A DNA stretch of 64,000 nucleotides from Streptomyces luteolifulvus (GCF_008806595.1 NZ_VZRB01000014.1:124001-188000); one strand, 5' to 3'; counted from the stretch's first letter, positions 8,717 to 17,708 are shown. The notes: generated by a model not told the origin, from the sequence alone. Program-made: numbers and translations.

Positions 8717-10035
8717 GCGTGGAGGAGTCGGCACCCAGCACCGAGGCCGAGGCGGTCGGCATAGGACAGACCTGGCGCGAGGCGCCGCTCCCGGTGAGGG
8801 TGGTGATCGCCGGGATCATGGTGAACCGGCTCGGCGGCTTCCTCCAGGTCTTCCTCGTCCTCTTCATGGTCGCGCGCGGATTCCCCGAGGTGCAGGCCGG
8901 GTTCGCGCTCGCCGCGCACGGCGCGGGCGCGGTCGCCGGCATCCTCCTGGGTGGCTGGCTCATCGGTCTCATCGGCGTCCGCCTGTCCATCGTGTCCTCG
9001 ATGGCGCTCACCGCCGTGCTCACGGCCGCGCTGCTGTGCGCGTCGTCGTACCCCGTGATGATGCTGCTGGCGGCCGGCGCCGGGGCGGCGAGCCAGGTCT
9101 ACCGGCCCGCTTCGGCGGAACTCGTCAGCAGGCTCACCGGCGAGCAGCGCCGCGTCATGGTCTTCGCGATGTACCGGCTCGCCACCAACATCGGCACCAC
9201 CGCCGCCCCGCTCATCGGCGCCGCACTCGTCGCGCACTCGTACACGCTGCTCTTCTGGGGGGAGGCGGCCGCCGCCCTCTGCGTCGCCGTGCTGGGCCTG
9301 CGGTCGCTGCCGGCCGACCGCCCCGCGGCCATGGGCCGGGCGGCCAGGACCGCGCCCCGACCCCCGGACCGGGCCACGGGTTACCGCGCGGTGCTGCGCG
9401 ACCGCTCCTTCGTGCTGTTCCTGGCCGCCATCCTCGGTTTCTCCGCCGTCTACACCCAGTACCTGTCGACACTGCCGCTCGCCGTGCGCGCCCACGGCTT
9501 CGACACGTTCGTGTACGGCAGCCTCGTCGCCGTCAACGGTGCCATCGTGATCCTGTGCGAGCTGGTGGTGACGAGGAAGGTGCAGCGCTGGTCCGCCCGG
9601 ATCGCCGCCGTCACCGGCATCCTGGCCGTCGGGGCCGGACTCACCGCCTACGCACTGCCGTTGGGCGTCGCCGGACTCGTCGCGGCCACCGTGGTGTGGT
9701 CCGTGGGCGAGATCATCGGCTCCCCGACCATGACCGCCTATCCCGCACTGGCCGCCGACCCCGAGAACCGCAGCCGGTACCTGGGTGCCGCGCAGGCGAC
9801 GTTCGGCATCGGCTCCGCCGTGGGTCCCGCCGCGGGTGTCGCCGCCTGGGCCCTGATGAGCGACACGGTATGGCTGCTGTGCGGGGCCGTCGCCTCGTGC
9901 GCCGCCCTCGCCGCGTACTACGGGATGCCCGCGCGTGCGGGGCAACCGCCCCTCCCCGACCAGGAGAAGCGAGACCCATGCCCCCCGCTGTGCCCCGCAG
10001 ACAGTTCCTGCGCGCCACCTCGGGATCAGCCCTGA
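8713..10035 (+). CDS. MFS transporter
   Basis: A 440-aa membrane protein with about twelve helices. Its ATG overlaps the ligase stop in an ATGA junction. It shows VNRLGGFLQVFLVLFMVARG in the first helix and SQVYRPASAELVSRL and FAMYRLATNIGTT in the middle, patterns of the MFS group often placed beside ATP-grasp ligases in secondary metabolism. The C-terminal tail of about 40 residues is Pro-rich and overlaps the next reading frame by 58 bp, so the natural end of the fold is near residue 410. The probable role is export of the ligated product. Confidence 0.82.
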   Translation: MSVEESAPSTEAEAVGIGQTWREAPLPVRVVIAGIMVNRLGGFLQVFLVLFMVARGFPEVQAGFALAAHGAGAVAGILLGGWLIGLIGVRLSIVSSMALTAVLTAALLCASSYPVMMLLAAGAGAASQVYRPASAELVSRLTGEQRRVMVFAMYRLATNIGTTAAPLIGAALVAHSYTLLFWGEAAAALCVAVLGLRSLPADRPAAMGRAARTAPRPPDRATGYRAVLRDRSFVLFLAAILGFSAVYTQYLSTLPLAVRAHGFDTFVYGSLVAVNGAIVILCELVVTRKVQRWSARIAAVTGILAVGAGLTAYALPLGVAGLVAATVVWSVGEIIGSPTMTAYPALAADPENRSRYLGAAQATFGIGSAVGPAAGVAAWALMSDTVWLLCGAVASCAALAAYYGMPARAGQPPLPDQEKRDPCPPLCPADSSCAPPRDQP

Positions 10036-10492
10036 CCGGCGCGCTGCTCTTCGGCGGTCTCGCGGCACCCGCCGCCGCGACTCCCCCTCGCCCGCAACCG
10101 GCCAAGGCGGCCTGGGAGGAACCACGCAAACTGGCCGTACTGGAAAGGGAGATCGACACCTACCGCCGGGTCGCGCGCGGTGGAGGACAGCTGCTGCTCG
10201 GCACCGACTGACCCGCACCCCGGCCCGCGTCTTCGGAGTGGACCGTGACCTCGGCACGGTCGAACCGGGCAAGCCGGCCGACCTGACACTCGTCGACGGC
10301 GACCTGTTCCAGGACTTCGACGCACTGATCCACACCAGCGGCGGGGTCCGCGGCGGCGTCCTGCAGGAACGGCGGGACCTTCAAACGGCGTTCAGCCGGC
10401 CGACGGCACGGACGGCACCGGAACGGGGCTGGGACGCGGTCACCGAACAGATGGTCAGGGACGGCTGCTGCCAGGATCACCGCATGGAATGA
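9978..10492 (+). pseudogene. Decayed Tat-exported amidohydrolase
   Basis: The reading starts at ATG 9978 with a twin-arginine signal (RRQFLRATSGSALTGALLFG) and an APAAA cleavage region. It jumps directly to a short KLAVLEREIDTYRRVARGGG segment and ends GQLLLGTD then stop at 10211. GTD is the late metal-binding aspartate motif of amidohydrolases. In the +2 frame just downstream (from about 10212) the family C-terminus continues: LTRTPARVFGVDRDLGTVEP, then GKPADLTLVDGD. An intact member has roughly 350 residues between signal and the first segment and about 40 between GTD and LTRTPA, so two deletions and a frameshift have destroyed the gene. Confidence 0.7.
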
Positions 10493-10499
10493 TGACGGC

Positions 10500-10805
10500 A
10501 TGCCGAGCCCCGCTCCTCAGTCATTGACCGAGATCCGTGCCCTGATCGACACCCTCGACGGGGAGCTGGTCGAGCTGCTCGCCCAGCGCCAGAGCCTGGT
10601 GCGGGCCGCGGCGCTCCTCAAGACGGACGAACAGGCCGTGCGGGCCCCGGACCGGGCCGAGCGCGTCGTCGTCGCCGCCCGGTTGCGGGCCGAATCCGCA
10701 GGCCTGTCACCCGAGGTGGCCGAGGCCGTGTGGCGGGCCATGGTCGGCGCGTTCATCGATCTCGAACTGACCGAGCACCGCAGGACGGTGTCCGGTCACG
10801 CCTGA
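10500..10805 (+). CDS. Chorismate mutase, type II (AroQ) single domain
   Basis: A 101-aa all-helical protein matching the small AroQ fold. IRALIDTLDGELVELLAQRQ forms the first long helix with the conserved Arg and Asp, followed by RAAALLKTDEQAVRAPDRAE and a C-terminal AVWRAMVGAFIDLEL helix. AroQ enzymes convert chorismate to prephenate; close relatives (PchB type) remove pyruvate from isochorismate. It may feed aromatic precursors to this locus or be a stray metabolic gene. It starts 8 bp after the amidohydrolase relic and is followed by a strong hairpin. Confidence 0.75.
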   Translation: MPSPAPQSLTEIRALIDTLDGELVELLAQRQSLVRAAALLKTDEQAVRAPDRAERVVVAARLRAESAGLSPEVAEAVWRAMVGAFIDLELTEHRRTVSGHA

Positions 10806-10812
10806 GGGAGGA

Positions 10813-10852
10813 GCTCTCCGCGCCAGGGGCGGGGAGGCCTGACGCGGAGAGC
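10813..10852. terminator. Hairpin between convergent genes
   Basis: GCTCTCCGCG at 10813-10822 pairs perfectly with CGCGGAGAGC at 10843-10852 across a 20-base loop. It lies between the ends of the chorismate mutase and dehydrogenase genes and can serve both strands. There is no U tract, as is common in high-GC genomes. Confidence 0.6.
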
Positions 10853-10876
10853 GGCTTGGTTCTGCCTCCGGGGTGC

Positions 10877-11878
10877 TCACACACCCAGGCCGGGCTGCAC
10901 CTGGATCTTGCGGCCCGCGCCCGCCTGGAACTGCTTGATGGCCTCGCCGTAGGAGGCAAGCGGCAGACGGTCGCTGATAAAGATCTCCGGGTCGAGCACG
11001 CCGGCGGCGAAGAGGTCTGCGGCGCGCTCGAAGCTGTGCAGGACCGCCATCGATCCGGTGATGGTGATCTCCTGGTTGTAGATCTTGTACGGCTCGATCG
11101 TCGCCTGCGCTGCGTAGTCGGAGACGCCGAACTGCAGATACGTTCCGCCCTTGCCGACCCTGCCCAGGGCGTCCTGGATCGCGCTCTCGTTGCCCGTGGC
11201 GTCGATGACGAGATCCCAGCCGCGGGGCATGTCGAGCTCGTCCGCCGACGTCACGGCGTTGCTGCAGCCCAGCGTCCGTGCGGTTTCCAGACGTGCGGGG
11301 TTGATGTCGACCATGTCGACGGCGGCGGCGCCGGTGCGCTTGGCCAGCTCCAGCATCATCAGGCCCATCGTGCCCGAGCCGTAGATGAGCACATGGTTGG
11401 CCAGTTGGCTGCGCAGGACGTCGTACCCGCGTACCGCACAGGCCAGCGGCTCGATCAGGGCGGCGTCCTGAGTGGAGACGTGGTCGGGCAGGACGACGCA
11501 GTTGGCGACCGGGGCTATGGCGTATTCGGCCGCACCGCCTGCGGTCGTGACGCCGATGGCCGCCCAGCGCTCGCACAGGTTGTTCCTGCCGAGGCGGCAG
11601 TAGTAGCACTCGTTGCAGGTGAGCGAGGGATCGACGGCGACACGGGCGCCCACGGCCAGTTCGGTGACGTCGCGGCCGACGGCGACGACCTCGCCGGCGA
11701 ACTCGTGGCCGGGAATGATGGGCAGCTCGGGGGCGAACTCGCCCTGCATGATGTGCAGGTCCGTGCCGCACAGGCCACAGGCCGCCACGGCCACGACGAC
11801 CTCTCGGGGGCCGGGAGCAGGATCGTTCACGGTGACCATCTCGATGGTCCCCTGTTCGGTGATGAGTGCGGCCTTCAC
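10877..11878 (-). CDS. Zinc-dependent alcohol/polyol dehydrogenase (MDR family)
   Basis: A 333-aa medium-chain dehydrogenase. ACGLCGTDLHIMQGEF gives the catalytic-zinc Cys, PGHEFAGEVVAVG the zinc His-Glu, and CNECYYCRLGRNNLC the four structural-zinc cysteines. GSGTMGLMMLELAKRTGA is the NAD(P) Rossmann loop, followed by VDINPARLE with an acidic residue favouring NAD. Sorbitol, L-threonine and galactitol-type dehydrogenases share this pattern. It is the last gene of the sugar transport operon, overlapping the permease gene by four bases, so it probably oxidises the imported polyol or sugar. Confidence 0.88.
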   Translation of the reverse strand: MKAALITEQGTIEMVTVNDPAPGPREVVVAVAACGLCGTDLHIMQGEFAPELPIIPGHEFAGEVVAVGRDVTELAVGARVAVDPSLTCNECYYCRLGRNNLCERWAAIGVTTAGGAAEYAIAPVANCVVLPDHVSTQDAALIEPLACAVRGYDVLRSQLANHVLIYGSGTMGLMMLELAKRTGAAAVDMVDINPARLETARTLGCSNAVTSADELDMPRGWDLVIDATGNESAIQDALGRVGKGGTYLQFGVSDYAAQATIEPYKIYNQEITITGSMAVLHSFERAADLFAAGVLDPEIFISDRLPLASYGEAIKQFQAGAGRKIQVQPGLGV

Positions 11879-12750
11879 TTGACGGCTCCCATGGTCAGAC
11901 CCTGGACCAGCCGGTCCTGGGCGGCGAATCCGGCGATGAGAACCGGGATGGACACAGCGACGGCCGCGGCGCAGACCTTGGCCAGGAACAGGCCCTGGCT
12001 GGTGACGAAGCTGGTCAGGAAGACCGGCCCGGTCGAAGCCTGGACCCCGGTGAGCACCTGGGCGAACAGCATTTCGTTCCAGCTGAAGATGAAGCAGATC
12101 AGGGAGGTGGCGGCGATGCCGGGCGCGGCCATCGGGATGATGATCCTGCGGAAGACGGTCGGCAGACCGGCGCCGTCGATGGCCGCGGCCTCAAGGATCG
12201 CCACCGGGATCTCCGCGAGGAACGACCGCATCATCCATACGGCGATCGGCAGGTTCATGGTCGTGTAGAGCAGGACCAGGAGCCAGATGTTGTCCAGCAT
12301 CCCGAGGTTCTGGGCCGCCAGATAGACCGGGAGCAGGCCCGCCACCACCGGAAGCATCTTGGTGGAGAGGAAGAAGAACATCACGTCGGACCACTTGCGC
12401 ACCGGCCTGATCGACAGGGCGTAGGCCGCGGGGATGGACAGCGCGAGGACCAGCAGGGTGGAAAGCACGCTTGCCGTCGCGGAGTTGATCAGAGCCGGCC
12501 AGGGGCTCGCCCCCGTCGAGGCGCCGAAGAACTCGCGGTAGCCGTCCAGGGTCAGCTGGGCGGCGATCGAGGGCGGGTTGGTGGCGGCGTCCGTCTCACT
12601 GTGGAACGACGTCAGGACCATCCAGGCGAACGGTGCGAAGAAGAACAGGCCTACGGTCCAGGCGGCCAGCCCTACGAGGGTCTTGGAGTGGTTCCTGACA
12701 AGCGGTTCGCGGCGCCGAAGGGGCCGGGGACGGGTCATGGTGGCACTCAT
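11875..12750 (-). CDS. Sugar ABC transporter permease (MalG/UgpE type)
   Basis: A 291-aa inner-membrane protein with six predicted helices. The ATG at 12750 overlaps the stop of the partner permease (ATGA). The ATPase-docking EAA loop reads EAAAIDGAGLPTVFRRIIIP, as in carbohydrate uptake CUT1 permeases. It forms the channel with the next permease. No ATP-binding subunit is encoded in the operon; in Streptomyces such systems usually share a multipurpose ATPase (MsiK) encoded elsewhere. Confidence 0.9.
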   Translation of the reverse strand: MSATMTRPRPLRRREPLVRNHSKTLVGLAAWTVGLFFFAPFAWMVLTSFHSETDAATNPPSIAAQLTLDGYREFFGASTGASPWPALINSATASVLSTLLVLALSIPAAYALSIRPVRKWSDVMFFFLSTKMLPVVAGLLPVYLAAQNLGMLDNIWLLVLLYTTMNLPIAVWMMRSFLAEIPVAILEAAAIDGAGLPTVFRRIIIPMAAPGIAATSLICFIFSWNEMLFAQVLTGVQASTGPVFLTSFVTSQGLFLAKVCAAAVAVSIPVLIAGFAAQDRLVQGLTMGAVK

Positions 12751-13715
12751 GAGGTCTTTTCCTCCCGCAGGAGCGTCGACACCAGACGAAGCGCGAACGT
12801 GGCCACCACGATGGTGCCCAGGACGACCACGACGCCCGCTGCGGAGGCACGACCGTAGTCGTGGGCCTGATAGAAGGTCTGGTAGATGGTGTAGGGAAGG
12901 TTCGCGGTTCCGAGCCCGCCCGAGGTGATGGTGAACACCGCGTCGAAGTTCTGCACGATGTAGATCGACCCGAGCAGGGCCGCGAGCTCCAGATACCGGC
13001 GCAGGTGCGGCAGGGTCAGATGGCGGAAGATCTGGAAGGCGTTGGCGCCGTCCACCCGGGCCGCCTCGATGATCTCCATGGGGCGGCTCTGCAGTCCGGC
13101 GAGCAGGATCAGCATCATGAACGGGGTCCACTGCCAGATCAGGGAGACGGCAACCGCGGTCAGCGGTCGGTCGCTGATCCAGTCGGGCTGTGGCGGGGAG
13201 TCCGAGCCGAACAGCGACCAGATCCAGGTCAGGGTGCCGTTGAGGAGCCCGTACTCGGGGTTGTAGAGAGCGTGCTTCCACAGCAGCGCGGCCGCGACGG
13301 GGACGACCAGGAACGGGGCGATCAGCATGGTGCGTACGACGCCGCGCCCACGGAACTTGTGGTCGAGCAGGAGCGCCACACCCAGCCCGAGCAGGAGGCT
13401 GAGCAGCACCACACCGGCCGTGAGCCAGACCGTGGTGATCACCGAGGCGCGCATGTCCGGGTCGGTGAAGACCAGCTTGTAGTTGGTGAACCCGGCCCAG
13501 CCTCGTTCGTCGGGCCGCAGGGCGTCCCAGTTCATGAAGGAGATCACCAGTGTGGCGACGAACGGCAGCTGGGTGACGATCACCATGTACACCAGCGCGG
13601 GCATCAGCGGGGCGCGGGTGGCCCACGCCTTCGCCCGGCCCGGCCGTTGTCGAGGTACCTGGGCCGCATGTGACCCGGTGGGACGTTTTGCCTTGTGCAT
13701 CAGGGCACTACTCAC
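12747..13715 (-). CDS. Sugar ABC transporter permease (MalF/UgpA type)
   Basis: A 322-aa permease. I take the GTG at 13715 as start because GGAGAG sits five bases upstream; a longer reading to 13775 runs through the hairpin region. Six helices are visible, and the EAA loop is EAARVDGANAFQIFRHLTLP. It pairs with the downstream permease in a CUT1-type importer. It lies 77 bp after the binding-protein gene, with an intercistronic hairpin between them. Confidence 0.9.
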   Translation of the reverse strand: MSSALMHKAKRPTGSHAAQVPRQRPGRAKAWATRAPLMPALVYMVIVTQLPFVATLVISFMNWDALRPDERGWAGFTNYKLVFTDPDMRASVITTVWLTAGVVLLSLLLGLGVALLLDHKFRGRGVVRTMLIAPFLVVPVAAALLWKHALYNPEYGLLNGTLTWIWSLFGSDSPPQPDWISDRPLTAVAVSLIWQWTPFMMLILLAGLQSRPMEIIEAARVDGANAFQIFRHLTLPHLRRYLELAALLGSIYIVQNFDAVFTITSGGLGTANLPYTIYQTFYQAHDYGRASAAGVVVVLGTIVVATFALRLVSTLLREEKTS

Positions 13716-13734
13716 TTGTTCTCTCCGCTCCGTC

Positions 13735-13769
13735 GGCCCCCTCGCCCCGGTGCGAGGGGCAAGGGGGCC
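13735..13769 (-). terminator. Intercistronic hairpin between binding protein and permease
   Basis: A 14-base arm (13735-13748) pairs with 13756-13769 with one C/A mismatch and a 7-base loop. Hairpins at this place commonly stabilise the upstream binding-protein mRNA or attenuate read-through so that binding protein exceeds permease. It is not likely a full stop, since the permeases have no other visible promoter. Confidence 0.5.
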
Positions 13770-13792
13770 GCGCAAAGGGATGGGGAATGCGG

Positions 13793-15160
13793 TCAGTTGT
13801 TCCGGTACTTGGCGGCAACCTGCTCAGCCAGCTTCTGTCCCTTGTCGAGGGCATCGCTCACCGACTGGCGCCCGGCGATTGCGGCCGAGATCTCCTGGGT
13901 GACCTTGGTGCCCAGATCCTGGAACTCGGGAATGGTCACGTACTGCACGCCGACCGTGGGGCGGGGCTGGGTCCCGGGGTTGCGCGGGTCGGCCTCGCTG
14001 ATGGCGGTCAGAGTGGCCTGGTAGAACGGGCCCGCGGCCTTCTGGTACTCGGGGTTGTCGTACGTCGACTTCCGCTTGCCGGCCGGAACCCTGGCCCAAC
14101 CGAGCTTGTCACCGACGAGCTGCTCGTACTCCTGGCTCGCGGCCCACTTCACGAACTCGGCACCGGCGTCCTGGTGCTTGCCGGCCTTCGGCTGGGCAAG
14201 GGCCCAGGTCCACAGCCATCCGGAGGCCTTGGTCTCGGTCACGGGCGCCTGGGCATAGCCGACCTTGCCGGCGACCGGGGACTCGGGGTCCTCCAGCAGG
14301 CCGGCTGCCGACGTGGCGTCCATCCACATGGCGGTCTTCTCCTGCGTGAAGTTGTTGAGGCACTCGGCGAATCCCGCCTGTGGTGCGCCGGCTTCACCGT
14401 GCTTGCGGACGAGATCGACGTACTGCTCGGCCGCCTTGGCGAAGCCTTCGCCGTCGACCTGGGCCTGCCAGTCCTTGGTGAACCAGGTGCCGCCCTCGGT
14501 GTTGACCACCGTGGTCAGGGAGGCTCCGAGCTCACCCCATCCCGGCTTGCCCCGCAGGCAGATGCCCTTCATGCCCTTCTCGGCGCCGTCCACCTTGGCG
14601 GCCAGGTCGGCGACCTGCTTCCAGGTCGGGCGGTCCGGCATGGTCAGGTTCTTGGCCTCGAAGACATCCTTGCGGTACATCAGGAAGGACGACTCGCCGT
14701 AGAACGGCTCGGCGTAGAGCTTGCCGTCCTCGCCGCGCAGCCCGTCCGTCATGGACGTGAAGACATCGTCCTGCTTGAACGAGGCATCCTTGGCGACCGT
14801 GTCGTCCATGGGGGACAGCCAGCCGTTCTTGGCCCACAGGGGGACCTCGTACGCGCCGACCGTGACCACGTCGTAGGTGCCGGCCTGGGTGGCCACATCC
14901 TGCGTGATCTTGTCGCGGACCTCGTTCTCCGGCAGCACGGTGAAGTTGACCTTGATGCCGGTCTTCTTGGTGAACTGGTCCTTGGTCAGCTTCTGCAGGT
15001 CGATCATCTGCGGGTTGTTGACCATCAGTACGTTCACGGTCTTGCCACCGTCGTCCCCGCCACTGCCTCCCGCGCCGGCGCAGCCGGCGAGCAAGGCGGT
15101 GCAGGTGAGGCCGGTCAGAGCCGCGGTCGTCAGTCTGGCCCTGGAGGGTCTGGTGTGCAT
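13793..15160 (-). CDS. Sugar ABC transporter substrate-binding lipoprotein (copy 1)
   Basis: A 455-aa secreted lipoprotein. The signal peptide ends in the lipobox LLAGC near residues 23-27, followed by a Gly-rich linker. The mature protein shows the extracellular solute-binding family 1 pattern, including VNVLMVNNPQMIDLQKLT, FYGESSFLMYRKDVF and GMKGICLRGKPGWGELGA. It captures a carbohydrate or polyol outside the cell and delivers it to the two permeases encoded just downstream. A paralogue with many identical blocks lies at 16338-17708. Expression is probably controlled by the DeoR-type gene directly upstream. Confidence 0.9.
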   Translation of the reverse strand: MHTRPSRARLTTAALTGLTCTALLAGCAGAGGSGGDDGGKTVNVLMVNNPQMIDLQKLTKDQFTKKTGIKVNFTVLPENEVRDKITQDVATQAGTYDVVTVGAYEVPLWAKNGWLSPMDDTVAKDASFKQDDVFTSMTDGLRGEDGKLYAEPFYGESSFLMYRKDVFEAKNLTMPDRPTWKQVADLAAKVDGAEKGMKGICLRGKPGWGELGASLTTVVNTEGGTWFTKDWQAQVDGEGFAKAAEQYVDLVRKHGEAGAPQAGFAECLNNFTQEKTAMWMDATSAAGLLEDPESPVAGKVGYAQAPVTETKASGWLWTWALAQPKAGKHQDAGAEFVKWAASQEYEQLVGDKLGWARVPAGKRKSTYDNPEYQKAAGPFYQATLTAISEADPRNPGTQPRPTVGVQYVTIPEFQDLGTKVTQEISAAIAGRQSVSDALDKGQKLAEQVAAKYRNN

Positions 15161-15280
15161 GGGAGCACCTTTCTTGAGGGAAAACGACGGGGTGGAAAAC
15201 GGGGCTGCCCCGAGCGATGGCGGCGTGCTGAAAGCAACCTGCGGTATCAGCAGCCCCGGCCGGGCGGCTCGAGCGGGAGC

Positions 15281-16042
15281 TCAGACCCGGATGACGTCGG
15301 GTCCGTGCAGGGAGTAGCGGTGGGCTTCGGCAGCGGAAAGGCCCGTGTCGGTGATGATGGTTTCAAAATCGCCGATCTTGGCGAATCGACAGAAGCTCTG
15401 CGCTCCGAATTTGGTGTGAATTCCGAGCAGCACCCTGCGATGGGAGGAGCGGATGGCTTGGGCTTTGACGTCGGCCACCACCGGGTCGGGTGTGGTGAGG
15501 CCGGCCTCGCGGGAGATGCCGTTGGCTCCCAGGATCGCCAGGTCGATGACGAAGCTGGACAGCATCTGGCTCGTCCAGGATCCGACGGTGGCCAGGGTGC
15601 GGCCGCGGACCTTTCCGCCCAGCAGCAGCACGGTGGCCCCGGAGGCTTCCGCCACCGCCGCGGCGGTGGGCAGGGAGGCGGTCACCACGGTCAGATTCCG
15701 GTCGGCGGGCAGCATTTCGGCGATGAGCCGGTGGGTGTAGCCCTCGTCGATGAACACCGTTTCCGCCTCGCCGAGCAGGCGCACTGTGGCCGCGGCGATA
15801 CGGCGTTTGGCCTCCACGTGATGGGTTTCACGCTGGGCGAGCGACGTCTCGAACCCGGCGCTTTCCACCGGGTAGGCGCCGCCGTGGTTCCTCCGGACGA
15901 GACCGCCCCGCGCGAGATCGTTCAGATCCCTGCGGATCGTCTCCGGTGCCACCCGGAAGTCGGCCGCCAGCGACGAGACTTCCACTCTTCCGCTCAGACG
16001 TGCCAGAGCCAGGATCCGATGCTGCCGCTCTTCGGCTTTCAC
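15281..16042 (-). CDS. DeoR-family transcriptional regulator
   Basis: A 253-aa protein of normal DeoR length from the GTG at 16042, with GGGAGG about 11 bases upstream; a GTG four codons earlier overlaps that site. The N-terminal helix-turn-helix includes RVEVSSLAADFRVAPETIRR, followed by GGLVRRNHGGAY. The C-terminal sensor domain contains FIDEGYTHRLIAEMLP and VVTASLPTAAAVAE, the phospho-sugar-binding region. DeoR regulators usually repress sugar operons until a phosphorylated sugar is bound. It heads the transport operon, and two copies of the shared 16-bp motif lie 58-153 bp before its start. Confidence 0.88.
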   Translation of the reverse strand: MKAEERQHRILALARLSGRVEVSSLAADFRVAPETIRRDLNDLARGGLVRRNHGGAYPVESAGFETSLAQRETHHVEAKRRIAAATVRLLGEAETVFIDEGYTHRLIAEMLPADRNLTVVTASLPTAAAVAEASGATVLLLGGKVRGRTLATVGSWTSQMLSSFVIDLAILGANGISREAGLTTPDPVVADVKAQAIRSSHRRVLLGIHTKFGAQSFCRFAKIGDFETIITDTGLSAAEAHRYSLHGPDVIRV

Positions 16043-16099
16043 TCGCGAACGCACCTCCCTGGCATTCCGTTTCGGGCGAACACTGCCCGTATGTGCTCG

Positions 16100-16195
16100 C
16101 CCTGGATTTATACAGCCGCACTTCTCCAGGTGATGCGCCCGTTGCTTCGGGAATATTGCCCGTTTGGGTGTGGGGCCAGTTCTGTATTTCTGCAG
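16100..16195 (-). promoter_or_regulatory. Paired 16-bp motif upstream of the DeoR gene (site C)
   Basis: Read on the minus strand, CTGCAGAAATACAGAA (16180-16195) and CTGTATAAATCCAGGG (16100-16115) match a CTGYNGAAATNCA pattern and begin 80 bp apart. The same pairing with 81-82 bp spacing occurs in front of the second binding-protein gene and the HATPase gene. It is likely a shared operator or promoter element. The 295-bp gap 16043-16337 holds nothing else I can name. Confidence 0.5.
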
Positions 16196-16337
16196 GTCAT
16201 CGCGGTTTGAGTAGCATGATCGCCATCTGCTGCCAACCGAATGGCGCGACTGCGGTGCCCGAATCCACAACAGGGCCCCGGACGGTGAAGCCCACGAGGG
16301 CTCGGAGTTGGACAACACCCTGCGCCACCGATACCGG

Positions 16338-17708
16338 TCACTGGTAGTTCCTGGCGACTTCCTCCGCGAGCTTCTGGCCGTTCTCCAGAGCCTGGTCGAC
16401 GCTGGTCCTGCCGGCGATCGCCGCGGATATCTCCTCCGTCACCTTGGTACCGAGATCCTGGAACTCGGGTACGGCCACGAACTGGATGCCCACCGTGGGT
16501 CGTTGCTGCACACCGGGGGAGGTGGGGTGCGCCTGCTTGATGGACTTCAGAGCGATGTCGCCGAAGGCGGCGGACGCCTTCCGGTACTCGAAGACCGCAT
16601 ACGTGCTCGCCCGCTTTCCGGCGGGAACACGCGACCAGCCCAGCTTCTCGCCGACGAGCTTCTCGTAGTCCTTGCCGGAGGCCCACAGCATGAACTTCGA
16701 GGCGGCGTCGGCCTTCTTGGTGGTCTTCGGCATCGCCCACGCCCAGGCCCACAGCCAGCCGGAGCTGTTCGTCTTCTCCACGGGTGCGTGCGCGTAACCG
16801 ACCTTGCCCGCGACCTTGCTGGTCTTCGGGTCCTCCAACGAGCCCGCCGCGCTGGTCGCGTCGTACCACATCGCGACCTTGCCCTGGCTCATCGCCTTGA
16901 GGCACTCCGTGAAACCGGCCTGCGGCGCACCCACCTCACCGTGCTTCCTGACCAGGTCGACGTAGAAGCTGGTCGCCTCCCTGAACTCCTTGCTGTTGAC
17001 CTGTGCCTTCCAGTCCTTGGTGAACCAGGTGCCGCCGAAGGTGTTGACCATCGTCGTCAGCGGCGCTCCGAGTTCGCCCCAGCCGGGCAGGCCGCGCAGA
17101 CAGATGCCCTTCATACCGGGACGCGCTCCGTCGACCTCGGCGGCGATGTCGGCTACCTGATGCCAGGTCGGCCGCCGGGGCACGTCGATGCCCTTCTCCG
17201 CCATGACCTCCCGGTTGTACATGAGGAACGACGACTCACCGTAGAACGGCAGCGCGTACAGATTGCCGTCGGCGCCCGACAGCGACTGCACCATCGGCTC
17301 CAGCAGATCGTTCTCGTCGAAGCCGGAGTCCCCCTCGGCGTAGGAGCTCAACTCGTGCAGCCAGCTGTTCTTGTGCCAGATGGGCACCTCGTAGGCGCCG
17401 ATGGTGGCCACGTCGTATTGGCCGGCCTGGGTAGCAATGTCCTGGGTGACCTTGTCGCGCAGCTCGTTCTCGGGAAGGATCGTGAAGTTCACCTTGATAC
17501 CGGTGTCCTTCGTGAAGCTGTCCTCCGTCAGCTTCGCGATGTCCTGCATCTGCGGATTGCCGACCATGAGCACATTGATGGTCTCGCCCCCGCCACCGGA
17601 GCCCCACCCGCCGACCTCGCTGCACGCGACCAGCAGTGAGCCGGCGGCCACAGCGGCGAGCCCAACGCGAGCGCTTCTCCTTGCACGGGCGATTCTTCGG
17701 ACGGACAC
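16338..17708 (-). CDS. Sugar ABC transporter substrate-binding lipoprotein (copy 2)
   Basis: A 456-aa lipoprotein from GTG 17708, chosen because GGAG lies six bases upstream; a GTG at 17720 gives four more residues. The signal ends in the lipobox LLVAC, then a Gly-rich linker. The body is clearly paralogous to the 13793-15160 protein: ETINVLMVGNPQMQDIAKLT, LPFYGESSFLMYNREVM, GMKGICLRGLPGWGELGA and AVPEFQDLGTKVTEEISAAI all have near-identical counterparts. It has no permeases of its own and probably serves the same importer with a different substrate range. Motif pair A lies upstream. Confidence 0.88.
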   Translation of the reverse strand: MSVRRIARARRSARVGLAAVAAGSLLVACSEVGGWGSGGGGETINVLMVGNPQMQDIAKLTEDSFTKDTGIKVNFTILPENELRDKVTQDIATQAGQYDVATIGAYEVPIWHKNSWLHELSSYAEGDSGFDENDLLEPMVQSLSGADGNLYALPFYGESSFLMYNREVMAEKGIDVPRRPTWHQVADIAAEVDGARPGMKGICLRGLPGWGELGAPLTTMVNTFGGTWFTKDWKAQVNSKEFREATSFYVDLVRKHGEVGAPQAGFTECLKAMSQGKVAMWYDATSAAGSLEDPKTSKVAGKVGYAHAPVEKTNSSGWLWAWAWAMPKTTKKADAASKFMLWASGKDYEKLVGEKLGWSRVPAGKRASTYAVFEYRKASAAFGDIALKSIKQAHPTSPGVQQRPTVGIQFVAVPEFQDLGTKVTEEISAAIAGRTSVDQALENGQKLAEEVARNYQ

